DNA of 64,000 bases from Bacillus sp. N1-1 (GCF_009818105.1 NZ_CP046564.1:3224001-3288000); one strand, 5' to 3'. Positions 8,125 to 16,724 are shown, counted from the stretch's first letter. A program made the numbers and translations. Notes: generated from the letters alone by a model not told the origin.

Positions 8125-9285
8125 TTGACAGAGCTATGGAAGAAAAGGTTCGATAATTATTTACGCCATCGCTTTAGCTATTTAAGTTATATTTTTCAAG
8201 GCGGATTCCTCATAGCATTACTTCTTGCAGGCGGCTTCGGGGCTGTCTACTATCGACGGTTACTCAATACGATTCCAGAAAATTTTCCAACACTGATTGT
8301 GACGATCTTGATAATTAGTGCTGTAATCAGTTCACTCAAAGTAAAGTTCTTTCTCCTGCCAGCTGACCGGGTTTTTCTACTAGCATATGAAGGACGAATG
8401 GAGAAGTATATCCGATATAGCGCCTTTTATTCGTACGTTCGCTCTCTTCCTATAATCATACTCACTGGTTTACTGACGACTCCGATTTTCATTCGATTAG
8501 GCTTTGAAGAGAACGATCTTATAGTCGGATGCATTACGCTATTCACTCTTAATTTCCTATCTTTCTATGTTATTATCCGTTCCTACATAGTAAAGATAAA
8601 ATGGTTACGCCTTTATCTATTGGTTATGAATAGTGCGGTTTTTTACTCAACGATAAAAGGAGCTGTTTGGATCGGCGTACTCCTTTCGATTGCGCTCATC
8701 TCTCTTCCTTTTCTCTTGCGTAAGAAAAAAATGCTACAGTGGGAAAGATTGATCGAACTTGAAGCTTCACAAAAAAACCGCTTTGAACAATTTGCTAACC
8801 TGTTCGTTGACGTTCCTTCATTACAAAATCAAGTACGGACACGAAGATACTTTGGATGGGTTCTTTCATTGATTCATGTTAACGATCCACATCTTTATCT
8901 TTCAGTTCGAACTTTTTTCCGTAAAGGCTCATACGTTTGGATGTACATCAGGTTGCTTGTGTTAGGAGCATTCGTTCTTTCCTATTTGTCTAGTGAAATC
9001 GCCACTTATCTATTCGTCCCTCTTTGTCTTTGGGTAACTTATCAACAACTTATTGCAATAATAAAAGAACAGTACCGAGATACATTTCTCATCATTCTTC
9101 AAGACAACCTGACATCTCATTCAATCGTTAAAATGATTTTCGGTTTGTTGATCCTGCAGTCCTTCATCTATAGTTTTATTCAATTTCCTGGATTACATGA
9201 AGCTTTCATAGTTCTTTTGGAAGGGTTACTGTTTTCTTATGTACTAACGATGAAAAAAGAGACGAGCGATAAAAAGAGGAACTGA
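8125..9285 (+). CDS. EcsB-like ABC transporter permease
   Basis: A 386-residue membrane protein with the layout of EcsB (B. subtilis EcsB 408 residues; related to YthQ): a charged N-terminus (LWKKRFDNYLRHRF), paired membrane segments near 25-75, the conserved stretch KVKFFLLPADRVFLL, and further helices at 105-205, 275-310 and 340-375. EcsB works with the ATPase EcsA; here no ATPase gene adjoins it, so a partner must be elsewhere or the protein is an orphan. TTG start at 8125, with AGGAGA 8 bases upstream. A bidirectional terminator ends it. Confidence 0.8.
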   Translation: MTELWKKRFDNYLRHRFSYLSYIFQGGFLIALLLAGGFGAVYYRRLLNTIPENFPTLIVTILIISAVISSLKVKFFLLPADRVFLLAYEGRMEKYIRYSAFYSYVRSLPIIILTGLLTTPIFIRLGFEENDLIVGCITLFTLNFLSFYVIIRSYIVKIKWLRLYLLVMNSAVFYSTIKGAVWIGVLLSIALISLPFLLRKKKMLQWERLIELEASQKNRFEQFANLFVDVPSLQNQVRTRRYFGWVLSLIHVNDPHLYLSVRTFFRKGSYVWMYIRLLVLGAFVLSYLSSEIATYLFVPLCLWVTYQQLIAIIKEQYRDTFLIILQDNLTSHSIVKMIFGLLILQSFIYSFIQFPGLHEAFIVLLEGLLFSYVLTMKKETSDKKRN

Positions 9286-9309
9286 CTTAAATTAGTCAGT
9301 TCCTCTTTC
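9274..9309. terminator. Bidirectional terminator
   Basis: GAGGAACTGACT-TAAATT-AGTCAGTTCCTC flanked by A- and T-runs, between the EcsB-like gene and the leftward YjcZ-like gene. Confidence 0.85.
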
Positions 9310-9312
9310 TCA

Positions 9313-9456
9313 TTAACAATAAGGATTGTAGTTCGCTCCGCCAACGTATCCTGGTCCGTGACCATAGCCACCGCCAAATGCGCCAGCTCCTACAATAATT
9401 AATAAGATAAACAAGACAACAATTAACGCAAATCCTTTACCATATCCTCCGCTCAT
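9313..9456 (-). CDS. YjcZ-family small membrane protein (sporulation-associated family)
   Basis: A 47-residue protein with an N-terminal [11 protein letters not shown], one hydrophobic segment (residues 9-26) and a Gly/Tyr-rich tail ending NYNPYC. This is the pattern of the small YjcZ-type proteins common in spore-forming Bacillaceae, some of which are made in the mother cell. ATG 9456 follows AGGGGG. Next to it upstream, 9460-9615 holds no recognisable gene. Role in the spore is inferred from the family only. Confidence 0.8.
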   Translation of the reverse strand: MSGGYGKGFALIVVLFILLIIVGAGAFGGGYGHGPGYVGGANYNPYC

Positions 9457-9617
9457 CTTTATCCCCCTCATTAAAATTCATTCACTACATTATTACTTTA
9501 TGTCGCTGAGATCATTTAGGAAGGGCAGGAGCGGAGTTCTTATAGAAAAACAATCTTATTCTTTATAAATCGTCATTGCAGAACGGTTTATCAAACAAGG
9601 CATTAGGTATTAATAAA

Positions 9618-9642
9618 CAAAAAAAAGAGGCATATGCCCCTA
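9618..9642 (-). terminator. Terminator of the 9640-10225 gene pair
   Basis: On the minus strand AGGGGCAT-ATGCCTCT followed by eight T residues, overlapping the end of the 112-residue gene. Confidence 0.75.
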
Positions 9643-9978
9643 ATTTCTGGTGTTATGGTTAAGTGCAGATAAAACACCCATTTGATCGATTTGCGCTTTT
9701 GTCTTATCTGTTCCTAATCGATAAATCATTTCATAAAGCTCATAAATCGCTTCATCTGTCCAGTCACGATGGCTGTCTACTTCATCTTCATTAAAATGGT
9801 TTAATGAAAAGAAATCATTTTGCTGCACATATTTCTGTGAGCGCAACTTTTCAATCGTGCGCTCCATTTCCATTTTTTCTTCTTTCGTGGCTCTAATTTC
9901 AAATGCGTTCATTTGAGTACCAACATTTGTCTCATGAAGCTCGCCTTTTGGTGTTACAAAATACGTCTCACGTACCAT
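9640..9978 (-). CDS. Conserved-looking small soluble protein, unknown function
   Basis: A 112-residue, hydrophilic, probably helical protein that I cannot place in a named family. The middle (residues 30-60) is highly charged with heptad-like spacing; the C-terminal half (DEAIYELYEMIYRLGTDKTK) looks amphipathic. ATG 9978 follows AGGTGAGAAGCA. It lies 22 bases after the SigB-linked gene at 10001-10225 and probably shares its transcript, so a general stress role is possible but not shown. Confidence 0.65.
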   Translation of the reverse strand: MVRETYFVTPKGELHETNVGTQMNAFEIRATKEEKMEMERTIEKLRSQKYVQQNDFFSLNHFNEDEVDSHRDWTDEAIYELYEMIYRLGTDKTKAQIDQMGVLSALNHNTRN

Positions 9979-10000
9979 TGCTTCTCACCTCCATGAAGAT

Positions 10001-10225
10001 TTAAACAGGACTAACTTCTGAATGGCTATATCCTTTATACTCATGTTGAGCTGCATCAATTGTTTTTTCAACAGTGTCAAGTCGTGAGTGAAAAGATCCA
10101 ACGTCACGTCCCTGCTTCTTCGCTTCCTCGACGCGCTCATCATAATTGTTTTCCTTCGTAGCTTCTGCTTCAACATGAAATTGTTTCTTATCATGATCCA
10201 CAATAACTTGAATAAATTTCTCCAT
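10001..10225 (-). CDS. Small protein of unknown function behind a SigB-type promoter
   Basis: A 74-residue, charged, cytoplasmic-looking protein (MEKFIQVIVDHDKKQFHVEA...). Beta-strand-like N-terminus to residue 22, then a helical, lysine/glutamate-rich part, and His/Tyr near the end. ATG 10225 is preceded by GAGGAGGAAAGAGAA. A good SigB-type promoter lies 40 bases upstream (10264-10289), so it and the next gene are likely general-stress genes. I do not recognise the family. Confidence 0.7.
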   Translation of the reverse strand: MEKFIQVIVDHDKKQFHVEAEATKENNYDERVEEAKKQGRDVGSFHSRLDTVEKTIDAAQHEYKGYSHSEVSPV

Positions 10226-10263
10226 TTCTCTTTCCTCCTCTTTATCCTATCGTGTTTGTCACT

Positions 10264-10289
10264 TTACCCGTTTCAGATGAAGATTAATC
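10264..10289 (-). promoter_or_regulatory. Candidate SigB promoter
   Basis: On the minus strand GATTAA (10289-10284), 14 bases, GGGTAA (10269-10264). The B. subtilis SigB consensus is GTTTAA-N12-15-GGGTAT, so five of six bases match in each box. Confidence 0.6.
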
Positions 10290-10364
10290 TTTTCATTAAA
10301 AACGAATACGCTCAAATTTGTGTTAAAATGAGGGGATGAATCCATAAGAACTCAGGTGATGATC

Positions 10365-12536
10365 ATGAATTTTACAACAACACCGCATCAAGCAGTGACT
10401 GAATTGGACCTTTCTGCTCCTTTAACACCCCATTCGTCTATTAGACCATTGGAAGATGAGGTAGAACAGGCTTTTTTTCATGCATTAGTAGAAAAAGGCA
10501 TTTGCCTTAATGAACCCCAAACAAAAGCAGTCAAACATACAGAAGGCCCTCTTTTAACAATTGCAGGGGCTGGTAGTGGGAAAACATCCGTTTTAACAAC
10601 ACGAACAGCGTTTCTAATTACGGTTAAGGAGAAAGACCCTTCTAGTATTTTACTTATCACTTTCACTAGAAAAGCTTCTGAAGAAATGCGACAGCGTATT
10701 AGTCGCTTACCAGGCGTCTCTCCACAAGACTCAGGGAGATTAACAGCAGGAACCTTTCATTCGATATTTCTGAAATTATTAAGAAGTCTCGGCTATAATC
10801 AAAAAATATTGAATAGTGATCGTCACAAACAAATTATTATGAAAAACATTTTAAAAAAGATGAAAAGTCCAGAAGCTTCTTTACCGGAAATTATGCTTTC
10901 ATCCATTTCGTCTTGTAAAGTAAAGATGATGGAACCGAGCGATGTTCCCGATCATAAAGAAACGGAAGAACTGAAAAAGGCTTATACAGAATATGAAGAG
11001 TGGAAAACAGCTAATCACTATATGGACTTTGATGACATTCTTGTATTTATGTATCGAGAATTTAATCAAAACCCAGCTCTTCTTCAAAAAATGCAAAATC
11101 GGTTTCAGTATATTTTAGTTGATGAATTTCAAGATACGAACCCAATTCAATACGAGTTGATTAAACAAATTGCTGCACCGCAAAACAATCTATTTGTCGT
11201 TGGGGATGATGATCAGGTAATCTATTCCTTTAACGGAGCAAATAGTTCGATTATTTTAGAATTTGATCGCACTTATCCAGATGCGGCAGTTGTTACACTC
11301 GACACAAATTATCGATCAGCCCCTCCCATCGTAGGTCTAGGTAATCATGTGATTAAACATAACACCTATCGAAGGGCGAAGACGATGAATGCAACAAACA
11401 AAGATGGAAAGCAACCTTTCTATCTTAGACCTGCAACAACAGAAGATGAAGCAGGATATGTTCTTCGTCATATCCGCGAGCAAAAAAGAGAATGGAAAGA
11501 TATCGCCATTCTGACAAGAACTTATACGAATGCACGAGCCCTTTTCGAACAATTGATTGAGCAGGACATCCCTTTTAATGCACAAGGAATGAAACAGGTC
11601 TTTTATGAACAATCCATAATCAAGGGCATGATGGAACATCTTCGTCTTGCGTATGAACATCAAAACCTTGACGCTACGGCCGCTATACTTCCCTCTTTAT
11701 TTATTAATCAAGAAGCTGGTATGCGTCATATCGAGATGGAAAATTTTGTGGACCCTGTTGATTTTCCTTTAGTTCATCTAAAATCATGGAAAACGCTTCG
11801 TGATTTCCAAAAGAAGTCGATTGATCGACGTATTCGTCTGATTCAGGAAGCAAAGCGTCACCAACCACAAAAGGCAATCCAATTATTGCGTGATGATTAT
11901 ATGAAACACCTTGATAGTGCGAACGATGAAGCCTTAACGGTTCACAAAACTACCCTTAAAGAAATGATGGACGAGCTAGAATTCTCAAGCTCACGCTTTG
12001 AAACAATTCCTGAATTTCTAGCTTATGTTGATCGCATCATCCAACGGTTTAATGAACACAAACAAAAGGCAAGCGCAACGAACGGACTATCCCTGTTGTC
12101 TATTCATCAGGCAAAAGGCCTGGAGTTCCCTGTCGTTTACGTGATTGGCGCTTCAGAAACAATATTGCCACACGTCTCTGCACTTAACTCCATGAAAGAT
12201 AAAGAAGCTTCTCAGAAGGAGCTATATATGAAAAACCCAACTGCTGACCTTGAAGAGGAACGTCGACTTTGTTACGTTGCGATTACACGGGCAAAAGAAG
12301 AGCTTTATATTTGTTCACCTGAAAAACACCTTGGAAAACAAACTCCTGTCTCTCGTTTTTTAACAGATGCTTTTAAGAAGAAAATAAAGCAAGAAGGAAG
12401 ATCAGTGAAAGCCTGGGTTTGTAGCAGTGAATTCTGCAAAGGTTGGATGAAGGTTGAAGAGAATAAGCAGCCTGATCAAAAGTCATGTCCTCTCTGCGAA
12501 AAGCCGATGGTAATATCACAAAAGTCCGTTAAATAA
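10365..12536 (+). CDS. UvrD/PcrA-family ATP-dependent DNA helicase (YjcD-like)
   Basis: A 723-residue superfamily 1A helicase that unwinds DNA using ATP. Motif I GAGSGKTS near residues 68-75, motif II VDEFQDTN near 252, motif III GDDDQVIYSFNGA near 280, motif V HQAKGLEFPVVYV near 585, and motif VI VAITRAKEEL near 640. The C-terminus has a four-cysteine zinc-ribbon pattern (CSSEFC ... CPLC, residues 685-715) not found in PcrA. Length and layout fit B. subtilis YjcD rather than PcrA. ATG 10365 has AGGTGAT 4-5 bases upstream; GTG 10356 lies in that site. Likely role: DNA repair or recombination. Confidence 0.9.
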   Translation: MNFTTTPHQAVTELDLSAPLTPHSSIRPLEDEVEQAFFHALVEKGICLNEPQTKAVKHTEGPLLTIAGAGSGKTSVLTTRTAFLITVKEKDPSSILLITFTRKASEEMRQRISRLPGVSPQDSGRLTAGTFHSIFLKLLRSLGYNQKILNSDRHKQIIMKNILKKMKSPEASLPEIMLSSISSCKVKMMEPSDVPDHKETEELKKAYTEYEEWKTANHYMDFDDILVFMYREFNQNPALLQKMQNRFQYILVDEFQDTNPIQYELIKQIAAPQNNLFVVGDDDQVIYSFNGANSSIILEFDRTYPDAAVVTLDTNYRSAPPIVGLGNHVIKHNTYRRAKTMNATNKDGKQPFYLRPATTEDEAGYVLRHIREQKREWKDIAILTRTYTNARALFEQLIEQDIPFNAQGMKQVFYEQSIIKGMMEHLRLAYEHQNLDATAAILPSLFINQEAGMRHIEMENFVDPVDFPLVHLKSWKTLRDFQKKSIDRRIRLIQEAKRHQPQKAIQLLRDDYMKHLDSANDEALTVHKTTLKEMMDELEFSSSRFETIPEFLAYVDRIIQRFNEHKQKASATNGLSLLSIHQAKGLEFPVVYVIGASETILPHVSALNSMKDKEASQKELYMKNPTADLEEERRLCYVAITRAKEELYICSPEKHLGKQTPVSRFLTDAFKKKIKQEGRSVKAWVCSSEFCKGWMKVEENKQPDQKSCPLCEKPMVISQKSVK

Positions 12537-12665
12537 GTCGGAATGATGTCACCGTGTTAAGCATTGTTGCGCTTTGATTACAAATTATTTAAGAGACGTT
12601 TAACTTACAGTTTTCGCCCTTCAAACATGCTATAGTAGAAAAAAACGCGCAACAGGAGGGCTCCG

Positions 12666-12854
12666 ATGAGCAGCATTCGTTACGAAACCATCTTTCAGAA
12701 ACAGCTTGGAAACGGTACGATTATCGGAATAATGGATTACCTTGAAGGCAAGCTGATCAGACTGAATTTAAATGACAAGGAGCCAGAGTACCTTAACCCG
12801 GAGTTAAAGGAATTCTTTCAACAAGAGCGTATGAAAGTGAACCTTCATCAATAA
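12666..12854 (+). CDS. Small conserved-type protein, unknown function
   Basis: A 62-residue protein starting MSSIRYETIFQKQ, with a beta-rich first half (NGTIIGIMDYLEGKLIRLNL) and an acidic helical tail. An ideal ribosome binding site, ACAGGAGGGCTCCG, precedes ATG 12666, and a TATAGT -10-like box lies near 12627. It is a single gene with its own terminator. I do not recognise the family. Confidence 0.7.
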   Translation: MSSIRYETIFQKQLGNGTIIGIMDYLEGKLIRLNLNDKEPEYLNPELKEFFQQERMKVNLHQ

Positions 12855-12870
12855 TATCGATCATAAATCA

Positions 12871-12908
12871 AACAGCCTCCCCAGAATTTTATGGGAAGGC
12901 TGTTTTTT
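12871..12908 (+). terminator. Terminator
   Basis: AACAGCCTCCC ... GGGAAGGCTGTT hairpin followed by TTTTTT, after the 62-residue gene. Confidence 0.87.
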
Positions 12909-13008
12909 GTATAGAAATGAAGATGTATGACATCTTAATAACAAAGCAAAAGTTTCAGCTCTTTCACTATGCTTACTAGTCTTTTTTACCTATTATTCAT
13001 CAAAAAAG

Positions 13009-13035
13009 GTTTGATATAAAAAGTGAAAGGGGTAT
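13009..13035 (+). promoter_or_regulatory. Candidate SigB promoter of the micro-protein pair
   Basis: GTTTGA (13009-13014), 15 bases, GGGTAT (13030-13035). The -10 element is a perfect SigB match and the -35 differs at one base. It lies ~45 bases upstream of the first micro-protein. Confidence 0.65.
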
Positions 13036-13081
13036 AACAATAGTAGCAAAGAACATTGCTATATTGAAGGAGGAAGTCATA

Positions 13082-13153
13082 ATGTTAAAACAAGTTCTAG
13101 TTATTGTCGGTATTGTTGTAGTCGTTGCATTTGTTGTCAGTGCTTTATTTTAG
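13082..13153 (+). CDS. Hydrophobic single-span micro-protein (23 aa)
   Basis: MLKQVLVIVG then a run of valine, isoleucine and alanine ending SALF, 23 residues in all. One membrane span with a single Lys near the N-terminus. A textbook AGGAGG site is placed 7 bases upstream of ATG 13082. It is followed 60 bases later by a paralogue-like micro-protein with its own strong site. Function unknown; a membrane stress peptide is a reasonable guess because of the SigB-type promoter. Confidence 0.7.
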   Translation: MLKQVLVIVGIVVVVAFVVSALF

Positions 13154-13212
13154 AAGACAACATAATTAAAGCTATGGATGAACTAAATTGACTTTATCAA
13201 GGAGGAATAGCA

Positions 13213-13281
13213 ATGGTACGCACGATTCTTATGATCATTGGTGCAGTCGCTGTTATCGCAGCCATCATTTCATTTATTTAA
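13213..13281 (+). CDS. Hydrophobic single-span micro-protein (22 aa)
   Basis: Starts MVRTILMIIG and ends AAIISFI, 22 residues, one membrane span with one Arg at the N-terminus. It has the same plan as the micro-protein 60 bases upstream (short basic N-terminus, G at residue 10, then a V/A/I-rich helix). AAGGAGG lies 7-8 bases before ATG 13213. The two are probably co-transcribed and end at the hairpin at 13333. Confidence 0.7.
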   Translation: MVRTILMIIGAVAVIAAIISFI

Positions 13282-13332
13282 TATACATTTTATGATTCAT
13301 AAAGCAATTGAAATTTTACTATTACTTATAAT

Positions 13333-13373
13333 TAAAAGAAGTCGAGACCTTTAGAGGCTCGACTTCTTTTTAA
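13333..13373 (+). terminator. Terminator of the micro-protein pair
   Basis: AAGAAGTCGAG-ACCTTTAGAGG-CTCGACTTCTT followed by TTT. Confidence 0.85.
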
Positions 13374-13381
13374 ATTATCTA

Positions 13382-13468
13382 TTAATCATTCTTTTTCATG
13401 TTTTTTTTGGCTTCATCAACTTTGGACTTTGGAATGTATATAAAGAGCGCTTTTTTATTATTATTCAT
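13382..13468 (-). CDS. Short basic peptide (28 aa), possible gene
   Basis: MNNNKKALFIYIPKSKVDEA then KKN MKKND: 28 residues, strongly basic. A good AAGGAG site lies 6 bases upstream of ATG 13468. The hairpin at 13333-13373 also has an A-run on its left, so it can act as the terminator on this strand. No homologue comes to mind, and coding status rests on the ribosome binding site and placement only. Confidence 0.5.
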   Translation of the reverse strand: MNNNKKALFIYIPKSKVDEAKKNMKKND

Positions 13469-13753
13469 ATAAATCTCCTTCAGAGTTGATTTATTTTTAC
13501 CCTCATTCATTCTACTCGATAATGACGTCTATAAGCAATGATCCCTTCCAAAAGAAGTGAAAACACTGCGTTAGTACTAAATGTTCTGACAATAGCGATG
13601 TCACTCATCGAAACTTGTGATTAAAAACTGTCAAGAAATCGAGATAACTTCGACTTCTATTCTTGGACGAGGATTGATATACTGTTTGTAAATTGTGTGA
13701 TTCTGATCAATTAAAATGGGTCACAATAGCTTATTTAAAGGAGTGAACTCCAT

Positions 13754-14050
13754 TTGTTGAAACAACCATTAAAACTATTCAGAGGGGTCGGCTATGCGGA
13801 AGGAATTTCGTTTCTATTGCTACTAGGAATTGCGATGCCTCTTAAATACTTGATGGACATCCCGATGGCCGTCACGATTGTTGGAGCCTTACACGGCGGA
13901 TTATTCGTTCTTTATCTTGCCGTTATCCTTTACGTCACCATTGTCAAACGCTGGTCTTTCATTAAGGCGACGCTTGCCGTTGTCTCATCCGTCATCCCAT
14001 TCGGCCCGTTTATCTTTGATGCACGTCTTGTGAAAGATTCAGAAGCGTAA
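13754..14050 (+). CDS. DUF3817 family small integral membrane protein
   Basis: A 98-residue membrane protein with about three spans. FRGVGYAEGISFLLLLGIAMPLKY and the ALHGGLF segment are typical of the DUF3817 family, as is the end PFGPFIFDARL. TTG start at 13754, with AAGGAGTGA 7 bases upstream; no ATG fits. The function of the family is not known. It is monocistronic, with a terminator directly downstream that also lies near the 3' end of menC. Confidence 0.85.
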   Translation: MLKQPLKLFRGVGYAEGISFLLLLGIAMPLKYLMDIPMAVTIVGALHGGLFVLYLAVILYVTIVKRWSFIKATLAVVSSVIPFGPFIFDARLVKDSEA

Positions 14051-14052
14051 AT

Positions 14053-14086
14053 GAAAGGCAGGACCTTTAACAGGTTCTGCCTTTTC
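14053..14086. terminator. Terminator between DUF3817 gene and menC
   Basis: AAAGGCAGGACC-TTTAACA-GGTTCTGCCTTT, usable on both strands by its flanking A- and T-runs. Confidence 0.83.
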
Positions 14087-14094
14087 GTATGAGC

Positions 14095-15195
14095 TCAATA
14101 AACTTCTTTCACGATCGTCACCCGAGCTAGTTCTTTTCGGTTTAACTCGTATCCAATACCATTACTTTCTGGCACGTTAATGTATCCTTCCTCTACGATC
14201 ACTTCAGGAAGAATGATATCCCGCTCCCAATATCGCGCAGAAGCCGAGATATCTCCAGGGATGACAAAGTTAGATAAGCTAGAAAGGGCTATATTATGCG
14301 CTCTTCCAATCCCAGATTCAAGCATACCACCGCACCAGACGGGGACACCGCGCTCATCGCATAAATCATGTATCTTCTTACTAGCAGTTAACCCACCTAC
14401 GCGACCAGGCTTAATATTTATCACCTGACAGCTGTTTAAATCAAGCGCTCGGCGCGCATCATCGAAAGAAGAAATACTTTCATCCAAACAAATCGGTGTC
14501 TTTAATTTCCTTTGTAGCGTAGCATGATCAACGATATCATCTGCAGCTAACGGTTGTTCAATCATCAGGAGATTGAAGGCATCCAACGCTTTCAGTTGAT
14601 CGATATCTCGAAGCGTATAGGCGGAATTAGCATCTGCCATTAAAGATAAGTTTGGATAGCGTTCTCTTATTGCTTTTAGAATGGATATATCTTGAGACGG
14701 CTTTATCTTTACCTTAATCCGCTCATATCCTTCCAAAATTCTGTTACTTATTTCTTCTAGCATTGTCTCCTGATCAGAAGCACCAACCGCAACGCCTGCT
14801 TTAATTTTCTTTAAAGTTCCTCCTAATGCTTTCGATAAACTAATGCCTTCTTTTTTGGCGTATAAATCCCATATCGCCCCTTCTATCGCATACTTCGCCA
14901 TTGGGTTTCTTCTAATTCCTGACAACATGCAATCAACCTCAGACGGGTGTGCAATGAAACGTTTTTTTACTAAGGGTATCATGATATCTCTTAACATATG
15001 CCAGGATGTTTGAAGCGTTTCTTCAGTGTACCACGGGGTTGTAAATGCCACCCCTTCTCCAAAACCAACATTACCCACAGCATCGTTCACCTCTACGATA
15101 ATCAAGTCTCGATCAGACACCGTTTCAAGGCTATTACCAAAAGGCGTTATAAGGTTCATTTTAATATGATGGAGCGTTACCGACTCGATGATCAT
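14095..15195 (-). CDS. menC: o-Succinylbenzoate synthase
   Basis: A 366-residue enolase-superfamily enzyme that dehydrates SHCHC to o-succinylbenzoate, the fourth step of menaquinone synthesis. The barrel catalytic residues are visible in order: Lys pair in IKVKIKP (near residue 165), Asp in LMADANS, Glu in LMIEQPL, Asp in CLDES, and Lys in NIKPGRVGG. It overlaps menE by four bases (ATGA), so translation is coupled. It is the last gene of the men cluster. Some family members also racemise N-acyl amino acids, but the context makes MenC the clear call. Confidence 0.94.
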   Translation of the reverse strand: MIIESVTLHHIKMNLITPFGNSLETVSDRDLIIVEVNDAVGNVGFGEGVAFTTPWYTEETLQTSWHMLRDIMIPLVKKRFIAHPSEVDCMLSGIRRNPMAKYAIEGAIWDLYAKKEGISLSKALGGTLKKIKAGVAVGASDQETMLEEISNRILEGYERIKVKIKPSQDISILKAIRERYPNLSLMADANSAYTLRDIDQLKALDAFNLLMIEQPLAADDIVDHATLQRKLKTPICLDESISSFDDARRALDLNSCQVINIKPGRVGGLTASKKIHDLCDERGVPVWCGGMLESGIGRAHNIALSSLSNFVIPGDISASARYWERDIILPEVIVEEGYINVPESNGIGYELNRKELARVTIVKEVY

Positions 15196-16652
15196 TCTGT
15201 TTCACTCGCTAACAAATTTCGCTGGAGTTTATTGGCTCCATTCCTTGGAAGACCCTCAACAAAGGTAATTGACTTGGGCAATTTATATCGAGCCAGTCGA
15301 TCTGAGAGATAATCGAGTAACTGCTGATCGGTTAACATTGGGTTCTTACTTACCACGAAAGCCGCGGGTACTTCTCCCCAATGCGCATCTTGGACACCTG
15401 TCACGCCAGCATCTTCAACATCCATATGTTCAAGAATGGCGGCTTCAATTTCTGCAGGATACACATTTTCGCCTCCAGAAAGAATCAGGTCTTTTCGTCG
15501 ATCTAATACAAAGAGAAAACCATCTTCATCAACAAAACCGATGTCACCCGTATGTAGCCATCCATCTTCAAATGCCTCACTAGTCGCTCCTTCACGTTTC
15601 CAGTATCCTTTAGTCACCGTGGGTCCTTTCACAAGAATTTCGCCATGCTCTCGTGGTGAAAGGTCTTTATGATTATGGCTAATCTTTACTTCCGAAGGAA
15701 AAAGAGCTTTCCCAGCGGACCCCTGTTTATCAAGCATATACTCAGGTGAAAGCGTCACGATTTGCGATGCCGTTTCCGTCATTCCAAATGTTTGGAAGAC
15801 AGGAATTTGCTTTTCTTCACAAATCGTTAGGAGCGGATATGGAGCTGGACCTCCGCCAAGCAGCATGCAGCGCAACGTAGCCGGATACTGATCGGCTCCA
15901 AGGTCATCAAGCATTTTTTTTAGCATAGCGCTTACTACCGATACAATTGTAATGTCTTCTTTTTGAATCGATTGATTAACGACATGCGGATCGAATCGTT
16001 TTTGTATAACCATCGTAATCCCATAGATGACACTGCGTAATAAAATTGAAAGACCACTCATATGAAATAACGGTACGGCACATAACCAGCGATCTTGCAT
16101 TTCTAAACCTATATTAAGGCTCGAGCTAATCGCACTCCACCAGTGGTTTCCATACGTTAACATCACGCCTTTTGGTTTACCCGTCGTACCAGAAGTGTAC
16201 ATAATCGTATGAAGCTGGTTTAACTCAATTGAGGTTTGTAGCCCCTCCAAACGATATGCTTCTGGACGAATATCCTCCCAAATAAATAGTTCGATATTTA
16301 GTAAACTTTCACGAGCTTTATTCGCAAGAGATCGGTCCGTTATTACGTAAGAAAGCTCAGCATCATTCAATTGGAAAGCTAACTCAGGACCTGTTAATCG
16401 ATGGTTCAGCGGTACAATAACAACCCCAATATACATGAGCGCATGCAAACAGACTGCGGACTCTATTCCGTTCTCCATAAAAAAACCAACATGCTTTCCT
16501 TTAACAATGCCCTTTGTTTTTAGAGCATTCGCCATTTCAACTGCTTGCTCTTGCAGTCGCTTATAAGTTAACTGCTTATTCTTTTCAATCAGCGCCACTC
16601 GGTCCGGCGTCATGAAAGCGCGTTTGTGTAACCAATTTGGCATCGTGTCCAT
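15192..16652 (-). CDS. menE: o-Succinylbenzoate-CoA ligase
   Basis: A 486-residue acyl-adenylate-forming enzyme that activates o-succinylbenzoate with ATP and CoA. Motif YTSGTTGKPKG near residue 150, TGD near 375, and the C-terminal NGANKLQR catalytic Lys loop. Start: ATG 16652 (MDTMPNWLH) is 8 bases after AAAGGA; the upstream ATG 16661 abuts the site and is unlikely. A strong terminator hairpin lies between menB and this gene (16676-16711), so menE-menC expression is probably lower than, or separate from, menFDHB. It overlaps menC by four bases. Confidence 0.93.
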   Translation of the reverse strand: MDTMPNWLHKRAFMTPDRVALIEKNKQLTYKRLQEQAVEMANALKTKGIVKGKHVGFFMENGIESAVCLHALMYIGVVIVPLNHRLTGPELAFQLNDAELSYVITDRSLANKARESLLNIELFIWEDIRPEAYRLEGLQTSIELNQLHTIMYTSGTTGKPKGVMLTYGNHWWSAISSSLNIGLEMQDRWLCAVPLFHMSGLSILLRSVIYGITMVIQKRFDPHVVNQSIQKEDITIVSVVSAMLKKMLDDLGADQYPATLRCMLLGGGPAPYPLLTICEEKQIPVFQTFGMTETASQIVTLSPEYMLDKQGSAGKALFPSEVKISHNHKDLSPREHGEILVKGPTVTKGYWKREGATSEAFEDGWLHTGDIGFVDEDGFLFVLDRRKDLILSGGENVYPAEIEAAILEHMDVEDAGVTGVQDAHWGEVPAAFVVSKNPMLTDQQLLDYLSDRLARYKLPKSITFVEGLPRNGANKLQRNLLASETE

Positions 16653-16675
16653 CTTTAACATCCTTTCTTTATCCT

Positions 16676-16711
16676 GAAAAAACAGCTTGATGGATATCCA
16701 TCAAGCTGTTC
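16676..16711 (-). terminator. Intra-operon terminator between menB and menE
   Basis: On the minus strand AACAGCTTGATGG-AT-CCATCAAGCTGTT (a 14-bp perfect inverted repeat) followed by TTTTCAGG. It lies inside the men operon. Confidence 0.85.
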
Positions 16712-16724
16712 TCGTGCAATCGAT

